Below are positions 49,001 to 61,044 of a stretch of DNA of 64,000 nt, one piece after another (the first letter of the stretch is position 1; the number at the start of each line of letters is the position of its first letter). The notes under the pieces were generated by a model that worked only from the letters and a program-made list of their open reading frames with translations, did no database searches and was not told where the DNA came from. Where the stretch lies: NCBI GenBank assembly GCA_963965975.1, contig OZ014423.1, positions 1,612,001-1,676,000 of the forward strand, written 5' to 3'. The translations under genes were made by a program, and so were the position numbers. The DNA comes from Xestospongia bergquistia. Taxonomy: Eukaryota > Porifera > Demospongiae > Haplosclerida > Petrosiidae.

Positions 49001-49619
49001 AAATTTGTTATTGGATAGAGAAAGGGATTAATGGATAGATAGATGGATGAATGGACAGATGGAGTGAAGAATTGATAGATAGATGGATGAATGGATAGAT
49101 AAACAAACACTTATGCAGCTGCAATATTTTTGTTACACTAACTACATTGTCTACTAGTTATGAACAAAGTCCCTAATTATTCAGTTGCTATCAGTTTGAT
49201 GTTAAATATAACTATTGATATGTCTCTTTTCACATAGCAATTCTTAGAAATACAACATGGAGAAGAAAACATACTCTTCTGGAGAGATGTTGAAGATTTC
49301 AAAACTAAAAAAATGCCCAATGTAAGCAGTACAATATATACAGAGAAGGGAAGGAAATGTTGATGGTTACATTTGTAATTTAATGATAATCAGTCATGAT
49401 CTGTCTCAACAAACTCTGTAGCTTGTGTGTTCATCTCCTGGTATTGCACTTTGTTGATGTCACTTCTTTGTAGTCAAAGCCTTTCTTTTTGGCTGCTGTT
49501 GTGCCAACATAATATATATATCATGTAATATTTAGTTATCATTATGGTGTTTTGTAAATGAAATCACTCACCACATGAGCCAGTTGTTGTTCTGTGGGCA
49601 TATCTAAATTGCACGTGTT

Positions 49620-49684
<65 letters not shown>

Positions 49685-51986
49685 TAGCTACAAGAAGCAG
49701 CTAAGCATATCTATGAGGAATACCTCAGTCTTGCTGCTCCTCATACTATTAATATTGATGATGGAACACTTAAATCTATTGAAGCAAATATCAGTAACCC
49801 AACACAACAACTATTTAATGAAGCACAAAAAGAGGTAATCAGAAAATTGTATAATTAACTGAAAACTGACATGTACATGTACATACCATATATGTACACA
49901 TGGGCTAATATTTGATATATCAGTACACATATATGTATTAACTGTGTACCCTTCATGATTGTATAACTTGATCAACATGACAGCAGATTAGCTCACGATT
50001 GTCTCTAATTGTCTATGGCTGTATATGGTACTTACTTATGCTAAGAGTGAAATACCTAACATATCAATGTCTTACATTGTATGGACTCGTTTGATCATAT
50101 GATAGAGTATTTCTAAGGATAACATATTTGCTCCCTTTTTTAGATATATGAGTTTAACTTTTAAGTTCTCTCTTTCTCTCCCTCTCTCACACGACACCCA
50201 CATGCACACACACACACACACACACACAGATTTATCAACTCATGAAACTAGATTGCTATCCCAGATTCAAAAAGTCTCAGGTCATCAAAGATTGTCTTTG
50301 TGCTGAGATGGAGGGCAAACCCTTACCTGTTTCTCTTTTACCTACCTCATCAAGTTCAAATGTAACAAGTACTGTTCATAAGGTCACTGGACCTGATTAT
50401 GGCAAGAAAAAGGTAAGTTGTCTATTAGTTCTTTATACTGTTCATATTCTTGTGCAAAAATCTTGTAAACTTGTGGTTGTTTTGTTCTGCATATATTAAT
50501 AATTTCTCTCTCACACACACACACACACTCAGACTGGTCATTCATTGTTCAGTCGTATTAAAGGATTGCAACACAAAAGTTCAACAACCTCCTCTTTGCT
50601 TAGTCGTCCACCTCCTATTGAACATCCACTGACACAAAGTGTGGACAGTAAGAAAACTAGCAAGAAAGAAAGGAAAGGTAAACAGACTAACATCAATATA
50701 ATATCACATCATCTTATTTAACATCAATATGATATCACATCATCTTATTTAACATCAATATAATATCACATCATCTTATTTAACATCAGTATAATATCAC
50801 ATCATCTTATTTAACATCAATATGATATCACATCATCTTATTTAACATCAATATGATATCACATCATCTTATTTAACATCAATATAATATCACATCATCT
50901 TGTTTAACATCCACTGACAAACATATGTTCGTATATCTAACAAACTGTTCTACATATTTATCCACATATCTTTCCAGCCAGCCATTCTTTTGTCTGTTTG
51001 TCTAATTTTTTGTGCATTCTTTAGATTCTACTAAGAAGCATAGATCCAAATCATCGGACAACGTAGGATACCATCCCGAGGAGGTGAGATCACTATTGTT
51101 TATTATTTTATACTATACCCACACTTAGAGAAATGGATATGAGTGGGTGATGTGTGGACCACAAAATTCAATTTTGTTTTTTTCATCCTTATAGAATCTC
51201 AAACAGCTACAAGCTCATAAAAACAATTTATTTGAAGTCAGTTTACCAAACCGTGTCACCAAGATCATAGAGGCTCCACCCCAAACTACAGTAGGTGAAT
51301 CTATTGCTAATGTCTTGAAGAAGTACAACTATTCGCTGGACATCATGGAAATTAAGCTCACCAATACATTACAGGTATGTGTCCGTGCTATAATACTACT
51401 TGCTTTGGATATCTTTGTTCACCTTTGAGTATCTCTGTATAACTCTGTATACCTCTGGATATGTAAAACATACCACAGCTTATGATATACTCCACTGGAA
51501 ATTTATTGTTATTTTTAAATATCAAATTGACTATAACATTAGACTATGAAATAATTGTCTTCATAACATGTCAATACAATACATTGTGTTAGGGAGAGTA
51601 GTAAGTGGGAGTTGATACAAAGGGTATAGTCTGAAAAAGTATGTCTTATTAATTATGTGTGATTATCAAATCAAAATTGTAATGAGATCATATCATATAC
51701 GTGTAGGAGTATTTAATTTTAAATTCTTTGTTTGTCTTTTCTATTGAGCAGTGTTATTGAGGGAACATTGACATTACTGAGCAATGTTGTTAAACAGTGT
51801 TATTGTATAGCATTCTTGAGCAGTTGTATTGAGGAAACATTGACATTGAGTGGTGCCTTAGATTCTTGTTTGTCTCTTCTATTGAGCAACATTCTTTAGT
51901 AGCGTTAATGATCAGCATTATTGAGCAGTGTTATTGATCAATGTTATTTTAAATAGTTGTTTATAAATGGTTACAGTCACTGAATA

Positions 51987-52060
<74 letters not shown>

Positions 52061-53169
52061 CTAAGTATGTGTCTGTGTGACTAAATATGACTCTACATGT
52101 ATATCTTGTACCTACCCATATGTGTACACAAATTATTGCCAAGTCTATCAGATGTTTTCTCCCATGTATTGCATTTATATAGCCACATTAATCTATTAAT
52201 TAATAAATTTATTACTCTAAATATTTTATTGTAGAGTAACACACACACACACACGCCTTTTCTCTCAGAGAAACGTGTATCATCACATTTATCTAATTTA
52301 TAAAGAATGTTACTAGAGTACATTATAGTTAACAAAACGTGTGTAAACTAACTTAATAAAACTAATGGACTTTAATGATTTGAACATGGTCTGGTCGCCT
52401 GTTTCCCTTGAGAGACATTAGGAGGAGGATATATTAAGTACTAAGTATGGAATGAGATCATGTTCATCTCCTCCAGTTACCACTATTACTTTAGAATCAG
52501 TACATACCTAATACTTTGAACCATTAACTATTATATAAAAGTGTGACAGCCTGTTGTAATAAAGCAATAATAAACACAAGCTAATATACAAAGTTATACA
52601 GGGATGCACAAAGATGTACAAGATTATACAAGGATATACAAAAGATACACACATAAGTAACTGCATAGTTTTCTACATTCTACGCCACATGAACACCTTT
52701 CAGTGACTGTCAACAAACACTTATCATCAGTTCTAATAGGATCGCATGTCTTCATTACATGCCAACTGTGCTATACTAACATGTACTGCTAATCAATATT
52801 GACCAGGTGTTCTCAACCATCAATTAACCTCAATTAAAATAGTTACATACCCATAAAAAGTCTTATCATATAAAATGTATATTCTATATGTACACTCCTC
52901 CACTGGGTTTATGTGGGTATATTGATGGCCCTTTTGTTGTACATTAATTGTAGTATTTGGTTCATGTCATATTGTGTTAGCAACGGATAATTTATGTCTC
53001 ACAAGCTTGTATGGAAGAAATGGTAATTTATTGAGTTAGTCATCTTGTTAGTGGGTTGTTCTTAAAAGGGTTTGTAGTCATGTATCATATTTCTAAACAA
53101 TATTACAATAATGTTTTCTATTTGTAACTGTAGTAAATATGCAGTCTTTTCTTTAAAAGGTTTGAGATT

Positions 53170-53238
<69 letters not shown>

Positions 53239-54062
53239 GCCTGTTGATATCAATGCCCCAGCTGCTACTCTTATTGGTAAACATGTCAGTATTACTCGCT
53301 CAAAACACACAGTCATGTAAGTAATACACACATAGACTTTATTTATAATTTTATAACATCTGATAATCCAGTATATACAATTAACTATTTTCTCTCTTAC
53401 AGTGTGACCTTTCCTGATATCCCAGAAATCACCCTCCCAGTCGATGGCACCACAACTATCAGACAACTCTTGGACAAGACAATGATGGAAAGAGGGAAAG
53501 TAGACAGTTACTCAGTGTACCTGGAGGGAGCTAGAGCACCTCTTGAGCTTAATACAACCACATCTAATTTAGAGGGTCATACAGTTGCTATCAAATATAA
53601 TCCTGCCTCAAGTAAGTTATAGCTATGCTATATTAATATTAGACACAGACTCATTTGTTATGACGTACTGTTGTTATAAAGACTGCAAAAACAGACTTTA
53701 TTCTGTACAGCTGATCAAAGGCAATATTATTAGTTTACTTGTTTACTTTGTCAATGTATTTTATCATAATAAATTATAATTATTTACTATTTTATTACTA
53801 GTATTAGTAATATATGATCTGTTATCTTTTTATAGCTCCTCCTAGTAAAACAGCGTCCACTCCTGTACATAATCCAATTTTCAATCTTGCCAGTGAAAGT
53901 GGCTCTAGTATCGGGTCCAGTTCTAGCAAATCAAGCAAAATCTCCGATGGAGTTGAAGGTATGTATGAATCTGATTATAATTTTGATTATTTGTCTGTCT
54001 CTATCTGTCCATCTATTATTATTACCAAGATATATAGGAGACTTTATTATTTAACTAATCTT

Positions 54063-54099
<37 letters not shown>

Positions 54100-55098
54100 G
54101 AATTGTTTTCCATGATTGCTCGACTCAATGCTGACACACTTCAAGACCAACGCATACTTTCACCTGAAGATGAATTGAGTAGAAAAAACTTACCAAAAAC
54201 TGGCAAAAAAGGTAAAAAGACTCCATCACCTAAACCATCCCCAAAGTTCACAAGAACTAAAAGTGGAGCTGCGATATCCGAGAAACACATGTCAGACACA
54301 ACACAACAACAGCGTTCACTTTCACCTCCTCCCACACTCACTAAATCCCTCCCTCCCAGACGTTATCCCCCTCCACCATCCTCAGATCCTCCAAATCTTT
54401 CTTCCTCCACATTAAACAGACCTTATGATTCATGGGAGCATACTGGTTACCCAAGACACTTTCACAGTCATCAACGATCTGCCGATGCAATGTCTGGTGT
54501 CTCTGGTTTCTCAGGAGTTAGTAATGGGTCAGGCTCCAGTGTAGACTCCATTACACATGAACTGGCAGTTGACAGACGAGTTGCCTCAAGAAACCAACTT
54601 TTTGACTGGGTGAACCATCAAGCTGATATGAGTGGCACTCCTTATTACTTTCCCTCGGCTTTTGGGAGCCGAACTACTTTGAACAAGAGTCAAGGTGATG
54701 GATTTAATTCAAGAACATCCAGTTTAACTCGAGCATCTGCTGCTGCGATGAACCCTTACAAAGCTAACTCTGATCATCCTCTTGATAACTTAGTCAGTGA
54801 AGCATATCATCAAAAGCAAGTATCATGGCCTATTGCTGAGTATGGTACAGAACATGGAATCTCCTCTAGCCACTTAGGGGTACCATCATCAAGTTATCCA
54901 TGGCGATATGTACATGGGAACCCTCCTAAGCCCAAACCGGGTCCAGGAAGTGGTGTGAGTGTCGATAGTCAACAGTTATCAGATTCTGAATCTCTAGCGT
55001 CATCAGGTCCTCACACAAATCATGTTAAACCTCCTCTCTCCCCTACCACTCATGTACTTGTTGTAGATGAACAATCTCATAGTGAAACTTTTGTGTAA
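39801..55098 (+). CDS. RGS12: RGS12-like G-protein regulator (PDZ-PTB-RGS-RBD-RBD-GoLoco)
   Basis: Fourteen exons: 39801-39996, 41125-42707, 44216-44246, 45740-45927, 49238-49321, 49688-49834, 50230-50412, 50533-50677, 51025-51083, 51195-51374, 53240-53316, 53403-53611, 53836-53958, 54101-55098; 4203 nt, 1400 aa. PDZ near residues 45-120 (GSFGF loop, GGPAVRAGLKRGDIILAVNG). PTB about 215-350 (YVTFVPPST ... FAIVTRRSS ... CHVFKL). RGS domain from WCGSFDKLLADPLG through EENILFWRDVEDF to LMKLDCYPRFKKS, keeping the G-alpha contact residues. Two tandem Ras-binding domains follow (NLFEVSLPN; VIVTFPDIPEITLPVDGTTT). GoLoco is ELFSMIARL...DQR. RGS12 accelerates Gi/o GTPase, binds Ras/Raf and GDP-G-alpha-i, and scaffolds receptors. 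The serine/proline-rich tail has no further domain. Start at 39801 is the first ATG in frame of the PDZ exon. Confidence 0.9.
40011..40036 (+). repeat. (GA)n microsatellite after the first RGS12 donor
   Basis: GA run starting 14 nt after the exon end at 39996. A second, shorter GA run lies at 41059-41080 in the same intron. Confidence 0.85.
40608..40640. repeat. Short perfect hairpin in RGS12 intron 1
   Basis: TTGGCAAAACA (40608-40618) and TGTTTTGCCAA (40630-40640) are exact complements around an 11-nt loop. No known RNA class recognised. Confidence 0.6.
42830..42992. mobile_element. Small inverted-repeat element in RGS12 intron 2
   Basis: ATGTAAGATTTTGTCAACTT (42830-42849) is repeated as its exact complement at 42973-42992. 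The 123-bp interior is AT-rich and non-coding. Size and 20-bp perfect ends fit a MITE, but I see no certain target duplication. Confidence 0.6.
42993..45414. other. RGS12 introns 2-3, no further gene
   Basis: Apart from the 31-nt exon at 44216-44246 (GSDSSLGDLP) I see no coding sequence or RNA gene here. Confidence 0.5.
45415..45676 (+). repeat. Tandem repeat, 87-bp unit x 3
   Basis: Three near-identical 87-bp units (each starting near GTTTAACAATGTACC) in RGS12 intron 3, 60 bp before the RGS-domain exon. Because 87 is divisible by three the array is open in one frame, but no splice or family evidence supports coding. Confidence 0.9.
46991..47215 (+). repeat. Tandem repeat, 80-bp unit x 2.8
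   Basis: Units start TCATTGTAGATACAGATTAT at 46991, 47071 and 47151; the third is incomplete and diverges after about 60 bp. In RGS12 intron 4, the longest intron (45928-49237). The rest of that intron shows a CA run at 47301-47321 and a GATA/GGAT-rich patch at 49017-49100 but no gene. Confidence 0.88.
49620..49687 (+). repeat. (CT)n microsatellite at an RGS12 acceptor
   Basis: About 31 CT units followed by CCTTAG, ending at the acceptor of the exon at 49688. Confidence 0.9.
50689..50905 (+). repeat. Minisatellite, 31-bp unit x 7
   Basis: Seven back-to-back units of AACATCAATATRATATCACA followed by TCATCTTATTT, with single-base variants. In RGS12 intron 8, beginning 12 nt after the donor. 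Confidence 0.92.
51985..52059 (+). repeat. (GT)n microsatellite
   Basis: About 36 GT units in the RGS12 intron between the two Ras-binding-domain exons. The 500 bp before it (51560-51960) are a degenerate repeat of GAGCAGTGTTATT-like words. Confidence 0.9.
53172..53239 (+). repeat. (CT)n microsatellite at an RGS12 acceptor
   Basis: About 31 CT units ending in GTAG at the acceptor of the exon at 53240. Confidence 0.9.
54067..54100 (+). repeat. (CT)n tract at the GoLoco-exon acceptor
   Basis: CT run ending in CACAG directly before the exon at 54101. Confidence 0.85.
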
Positions 55099-55459
55099 TA
55101 AGGTATTATATTAGTTGTCAACTATTAATTTTGTAGATTAAACACTACGAATCATTAATATTATTTCATTCACCTTTCACTGACAGTTTTTTTATAAAAT
55201 TGATTTTTTAAACATTCTTGTATCATAAATGTACGCAATTTCTGTTCTCCAAAAACAATACTTAATTAATTATTTGTTGTTTAGCTTGTAAAATTGCTAA
55301 AAGAAGTTTATATGAAACACTATTTATTATTAAATATTTTAAAACCACAAAACTGGTTTGATAGCTATTCTAAGTGTTTACCTTTAACTGTTAGTAAGGT
55401 TAGAGTTTAGCAGATCAAGCCACTCCCACTTAACAAGCTGTGTTTGACCATCAGGAGTT

Positions 55460-58338
55460 ATGACTCAATCATCAAGATCTCCTACATATGCACAACGCTA
55501 TGGTAAAGACACATTCCTATTCACATCTGAGAGTGTAGGAGAAGGTCATCCAGGTAATATATTGTGTCTCTACTGATCTATTATTGGTCTACTCTGGTCT
55601 ATTGTTGGAGGATATGCCTCATTAACCTAAATCCATTAAGTCTCAAGTCTGACACGGAGGGTTAATAAAATTTGACATCTAGCATGCTTGACTTGCCTAC
55701 GCTAGTCATGGTACCAGACATTTCCTCCCCCCTAGTAAAACATCTGGTACCAACACTATGTTTGCACATGTTGTAGCTAATTATTGGTCATGTACTGCTT
55801 GATTCAGGTATGTAAATATAGTACAACAAAGCAAATGTTTGTAGGTAGTGGTTGTACTATACATTGGTACAATTTCTACTGATTTATCCAACCTCACAAC
55901 TTTGTTCCATAAATTCTATTTTCACTAGAAATATTTACACTCCATAAACATACATATTATGTTGATTCTATTATGTCCCTAAAGTATTAGCATATTAATC
56001 AAATTATCTATTTCTTACAGATAAATTATGTGATCAACTATCAGATGCCATATTGGATGCCTGCTTGGAACAAGACCCGAGTAGTAAAGTGGCCTGTGGT
56101 ATTTTAATTACTTACACACATAATTATTAGCCTTTTAAAAAAATTTACTAGAAATGGCCACAAAAACTGGAATGATCCTAGCATTTGGAGAAATAACAAG
56201 TAAAGCCAAAGTGAACTATACAGAAGTCATAAGAGATACTGTGAAAAGGATAGGCTATAATGACTCAAGAATAGGTAATGATGATATAATTTAAAATGGT
56301 AATTAGAATATTGTCATTATATGACAGGATTTGACTATAAAACATGTAATGTTTTGCTGGCTATTGGACAACAAGATGCTCAAATAGCTCAATGTGTACA
56401 TGAGGGTCGTAAAGAGGAAGACATTGGTGCAGGAGATCAGGTTAGTATGTCCAGTATAATATGCTTTATAAGCACTGACTTCAACCTCTTATCTACTATA
56501 ACAGGGTGTAATGTATGGATATGCAACAGATGAAACACCTGAATTGATGCCACTTACTATAGTACTGGCTCACAAGTTAAACAAGTAATACTATCAAGAA
56601 AGATCTTACTAACTTGTAACATCTATAATTATTCAGAAAAATGGCTGATTGTCGTAGAGATGGGACATTGCCCTGGATCAGACCAGACTCAAAGACTCAG
56701 GTTAATAATAAATATAATAATTTAAACATTATTTTATATTTTATTAAAAGGTAACTATGGAATATCAACTTGAAGGTGGTGCTTGTATTCCTGTACGAGT
56801 ACATACTATAGTCATCAGCGTACAACATTCAGAAGATATTACCCTCAATGAAATGAGAAAGCAGTTAAAAGAGATTGTTATCAAGGTAGCAGCATATAGA
56901 ACAAGCCTTATATAGTAAAACATTCTTATGATAGAGGAGATTATCCTCTATAATCTGAACAGTCCCCAGACACTAATGCTTTAGTGTATTATTCAAATTC
57001 TGTGTTGAGGAACCTTATTACGAAAGATAGCTTTCAAGGTTTGAAAGAGAATGCTCACTTTATTAGGGGTGTTTCACTCACCACATGTAACACACTATCA
57101 AAATCAATTCCATATAGAGTGTGGTACCGAGTCAGTACCTAGATAAGAATACTGTCTACCTCCTTCAGCCTTCAGGGAAATTTACCATTGGAGGTCCACA
57201 GGTACAGAACATTTAATAAACCCACCTGCTGTTATTATTTGACACATATGTCAGGGAGATGCTGGATTAACAGGTCGAAAAATAATTGTTGATACATATG
57301 GAGGATGGGGCGCTCATGGAGGTCTGTACACTAATGATTTTCAGATTAAATAAATTGTTCTGTACACAGGAGGTGCTTTTTCCGGTAAAGATCCATCTAA
57401 AGTGGATCGTTCAGCTGCTTATGCTGCTCGCTGGGTAGCAAAATCTATTGTAGCTGCTGGTCTAGCTAGAAGAGTATTAATTCAGGTAATGTAACACTAC
57501 ATTATAACCATATTACATACAAGGTAATAATGCTTGAATGGAAGTTCACATTTTTCAATGTATATCATTAGTATTAATTAAGAATGGTCTACGCTAATAA
57601 TTAGAGTATTACAACTAATATATATTTAGATATCTTACGCTATTGGTGTTGCTGAGCCATTGTCTATTTACATTGATACTTATGGTACTGGTACAAAAAC
57701 TAATGATGAACTACTGGAAATAGTCATGAAGAACTTTGATCTTCGTCCTGGTATTATAATTAAGTAAGTACTCGTAAGTACAAATTATAAAAAAATGGTT
57801 CATTCTGTACATGTATTTGGATATACAAACATATTCTAATACTATATTCTGTTCACATTGAGAATGAACACTAACACTGTTATAACTCTGGTTAGGAATG
57901 AGCTAGAGATTTATTTGTACCATTTAAACCACCTCAAATTTTATCAAAAACTAGAGCACTAGCCATTATTTAGAAAGACCCAAACAAGAAATCTCATACA
58001 ATGTTAATGGTGTTTTGCATTGCTAACTTATTGAGTTCATGATTTTAGAGTTTTTAATCTTATAACATAAACTTTAAAACTAAAATCCCATTTTATAAAC
58101 ATGTATTGTGCAGCTGTTTAAAGTGATTAATTTATAAACTTGCAAGTTTTTAAACTAAATGTACAAGTACACAAAATTAAAATAATAAAAACAGTTTCTA
58201 ACAGTCAAACTATCGTCTATTATCCACCTCCTTAGAGAACTGAATTTACTCACACCCATATATCAAAAAACTGCTGTATATGGTCACTTTGGACGAGATG
58301 AGTTTTCATGGGAAAGACCAAAGAAACTACAAGTGTAA
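55460..58338 (+). CDS. MAT2A: S-adenosylmethionine synthetase (methionine adenosyltransferase)
   Basis: Twelve exons: 55460-55553, 56021-56098, 56152-56274, 56328-56440, 56505-56584, 56637-56700, 56751-56885, 57118-57201, 57255-57321, 57370-57485, 57630-57763, 58236-58338; 1191 nt, 396 aa, against 395 in human MAT2A. The enzyme makes S-adenosylmethionine, tripolyphosphate being an intermediate, from methionine and ATP in the cytosol. Signatures: [21 protein letters not shown] (ATP and metal binding, split in two exons), [15 protein letters not shown], and [19 protein letters not shown]. The C-terminus [16 protein letters not shown] is typical. The vertebrate-type symbol marks homology; whether this equals MAT1A or MAT2A is not decidable here. 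Its stop lies 90 bp from the stop of the convergent ankyrin gene. Confidence 0.95.
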
Positions 58339-58427
58339 TAATTATATTACAAAATGTGTTGTCATTGTTATTAAAAAAAATATCACAGTGTGACAGTAAG
58401 GCTATTTATTACTTAATGTTATTGCAT

Positions 58428-60824
58428 TCAACAAATATTAAAAGGCAAGGAGGCCTGGATATCGACAAAGCCCTTTTCATGTGCAATATCGGCCACTGAC
58501 TGTCCATTGTTATCTAAAATCTCAACATCTATACCATCACATTCCAGAAGTAGAAGGACAACACGATAAAATCCATTCTTTACAGCATAAAACAAAGCTG
58601 TTTGACCGTACTTATCTGTTACATTGAGAAGAGCATCTGATGATAGTAAGAGACTCACTACCTCTTTATGACCATTACCACAAGCAAGCATTAGAGCAGT
58701 CTCTCCATTTGCTGTTTGGATATTTATATTAGTGTTGAATTGGAGAAGTAGCTCTACAATATGAAGTGCACCAAGATAGCTTACAATCATTAGTGCTGTC
58801 TCACCATTTGCATTTTGAATATCAGGATCAGAACCAGTCACCAACAGGGACTCAACAATGTCTTTATGCTCATTAGCACAGGCCAGCATTAAGGCAGTGG
58901 CACCATCTTTACGTTGGCCATCTTGTTTAGAACTTGCTCGTAGTAAGAGTTCCACAAGGTCAGCCCGTCCACTTAAACAGGCTTCCATCAAAGCAGATAC
59001 ACCATCTGTTTGTTGTAAGTCAACATCAGCTCCAGCTTCAATAAGCAACTCTACTATCTCCTTGTGTTCAGAACTGGTTGCAATCATTAAAGCTGAAACA
59101 CCATCTTCTGATACAGCATTTGCATCAGCTTCATGAGCTAAGAGATAGTCAACAGCCTCTGTATGGCCTTTACGAGTAGCTAACATCAGTGCAGTATACC
59201 CATCATCTCTTCTCTGAGCATTTGGATTGGCACCATGCTTTAAGAGCAAGAGTACAATTTCGGGATTGCCAGTTTCGCTAGCAGTCATTAATGCTGTGTG
59301 GCCATCAATGTTTTGCTTTTCTGTGTCTGCATTTGCTTCTAATAACTTCTTAACTATCTCTACATTACCATTACTGCATGCCTCGATAAGTGCAGTGTTA
59401 CCATTTTCATCAGCTGTGTTAACGTCGACATTATATCGCAGCAAGAGACTGACCATATCAACATTGCCTTGTTTAGCAGCAATCAAGAGAGGACTAGTCT
59501 TGTCAATGTCGGCAAGAGTGTCTCTGTCATCAGTAGCATGTATTATGGCTGCTGTTTGAGGTTCTACGGCCAAAGTCTGTGAACTAGCTCCATGATGTAA
59601 TAATGTTATGGCAATATTTGTAGCATCAACATTTGGTATCGTATTGGGAAGAACAAGATTAAGTGGAATACCAGCATCTGCAAGAACTTTAAGTATTAGC
59701 TCCATACTTTCTACATCACCTTTTCTGCATGCTTCAATTAATAAGCTTTTATTTGGATATCTAACAATATCTAACAAAAGACGAATGGCATCATGATCCG
59801 AATTTAAAACAGATTGCATGAGGGCACTTTGAAATGAAAATTGCTTGGTACTAACAGCGATTTTCTTATCTCCTATAACCACCTCCATTATGCCTATTGT
59901 TGTCATGAAATTCATTTTTAGAGACACAATATTCACAAGTTCCTTTTGTGCAGAATGAGGTGCTTGAAACTGTAGCAATACTGATCCTCGAGTAATACGA
60001 ATATGAGACAACAGATCGCCTTTTTCTTCAAAAAGAAAGTTCACAAGTGTCTTTAAATGTTTGAGAGTCGTGTCTAACCAGGCACCTCTCAATTTCAAAA
60101 CTACAATAATATTTTCACTGTTTTCATCAGTAAAATGTGCAGTCATAGTGCTTACGAAATCTGTAACTGTTGTTGATGATAAGAATACATTCAATTTCAA
60201 TTTGTAGTCCTCCATTTTATGCACCAAATCAGGTACATATTCCTCAATAATCACCTCAAGAATGCGATAGTTTAAAAAACAGTAGTACGGTTCTAGACAA
60301 CTAAAAAGTTCATCGATAGTCTCGACTCTGTTTAATTTTCCTCCAGTTTTAAGTCGACTCTCAGCATATCGTCGAATGCTAATGACAGACGTGTGTTTAT
60401 GATCCATTTCGTCTTGCATAGTGACGATCAATCGAGCCAAATAGTTCTCAAGAGTTTCCAAATCTTTACCCAAGCCTTCCCTAGGGCTCAGAGGTATTAT
60501 ATAAACCTCAGATTTATGTTCTGTTGTTATGACAGGAGTGCCATATTTCTGCCTCAGTGTAGAAGCTAAGGAGTCCTCTCGTAAGCAATTTAATGCTGAT
60601 GCTACAAGTTCCCATGAAGCATTGGGACACGTCCGAAGCCAGATATCAAACATCTCCAGTTTACAGCGCTCTACTGAGTTAAATTGTGTTTGAACCTTAC
60701 GTAACTCACTGACCTCTAACTTGAGATAGACACCTAACATGAACCAATCAGAGACAGATGACAACTCTTTAAGGAGAAGTCGAGAAGATGGCAATGAAGT
60801 GATTTCAGTTGGTAATGCTGCCAT
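58428..60824 (-). CDS. Death-domain / ankyrin-repeat protein, intronless
   Basis: A single exon of 798 codons. Residues about 12-95 form a death-like domain (WFMLGVYLKLEVSELRKV ... MFDIWLRTCPNASWELVASAL ... LASTLRQKYG), an adaptor fold that homo- or heterodimerises in apoptosis and immune signalling. The middle (about 100-345) has no family I can name. From about 345 degenerate, then from about 445 to 790 some ten canonical ankyrin repeats with TALMLA-x-x-GH-x-x-IV-x-LLL motifs form a binding scaffold. Repeat sequences are very alike (NGETALM), suggesting recent internal duplication. No transmembrane segment or enzymatic domain. Death-domain plus ankyrin combinations are common in sponges and other early animals; a signalling adaptor is likely (inference). 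Same strand as MAEA, about 220 bp downstream. Confidence 0.85.
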   Translation of the reverse strand: MAALPTEITSLPSSRLLLKELSSVSDWFMLGVYLKLEVSELRKVQTQFNSVERCKLEMFDIWLRTCPNASWELVASALNCLREDSLASTLRQKYGTPVITTEHKSEVYIIPLSPREGLGKDLETLENYLARLIVTMQDEMDHKHTSVISIRRYAESRLKTGGKLNRVETIDELFSCLEPYYCFLNYRILEVIIEEYVPDLVHKMEDYKLKLNVFLSSTTVTDFVSTMTAHFTDENSENIIVVLKLRGAWLDTTLKHLKTLVNFLFEEKGDLLSHIRITRGSVLLQFQAPHSAQKELVNIVSLKMNFMTTIGIMEVVIGDKKIAVSTKQFSFQSALMQSVLNSDHDAIRLLLDIVRYPNKSLLIEACRKGDVESMELILKVLADAGIPLNLVLPNTIPNVDATNIAITLLHHGASSQTLAVEPQTAAIIHATDDRDTLADIDKTSPLLIAAKQGNVDMVSLLLRYNVDVNTADENGNTALIEACSNGNVEIVKKLLEANADTEKQNIDGHTALMTASETGNPEIVLLLLKHGANPNAQRRDDGYTALMLATRKGHTEAVDYLLAHEADANAVSEDGVSALMIATSSEHKEIVELLIEAGADVDLQQTDGVSALMEACLSGRADLVELLLRASSKQDGQRKDGATALMLACANEHKDIVESLLVTGSDPDIQNANGETALMIVSYLGALHIVELLLQFNTNINIQTANGETALMLACGNGHKEVVSLLLSSDALLNVTDKYGQTALFYAVKNGFYRVVLLLLECDGIDVEILDNNGQSVADIAHEKGFVDIQASLPFNIC

Positions 60825-61044
60825 ACTGTACCTCTCTTCTCCTATGACTTTTGTGTGCTATCAGAACAAGGAGAGGTCAATAAAGGTACAATTAGCATGT
60901 TTTATTCAAAGTGACCCTTACCTCACTTCTAAAGCTATATCATAGATGACCACACCTCCTCCATAATAACAATTATTATTGTAGACTAATTTGATAATAA
61001 AGTGAAAGTATAACTATAATTGATACAAATATTACTGAGTTCAG
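60825..61044. other. Spacer between MAEA and the death-domain/ankyrin gene
   Basis: 220 bp; must hold the promoter of the ankyrin gene unless the two are co-transcribed. No clear TATA box seen. Confidence 0.4.

Noticed and set aside
50689..50905. CRISPR-like array of 31-bp repeats
   Set aside because: Units are contiguous without unique spacers, lie in an animal-type intron, and no cas genes are present.
51918..52142. Minus-strand frame with a THTHTH run
   Set aside because: Translation of the GT microsatellite in an RGS12 intron.
53062..53466. 134-codon minus-strand frame with a RERERE run
   Set aside because: Antisense of a CT-tract acceptor and RGS12 exons; no family similarity.
58858..59559. 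Plus-strand serine/alanine-rich frames opposite the ankyrin gene
   Set aside because: Antisense shadows produced by the regular codon pattern of the ankyrin repeats.
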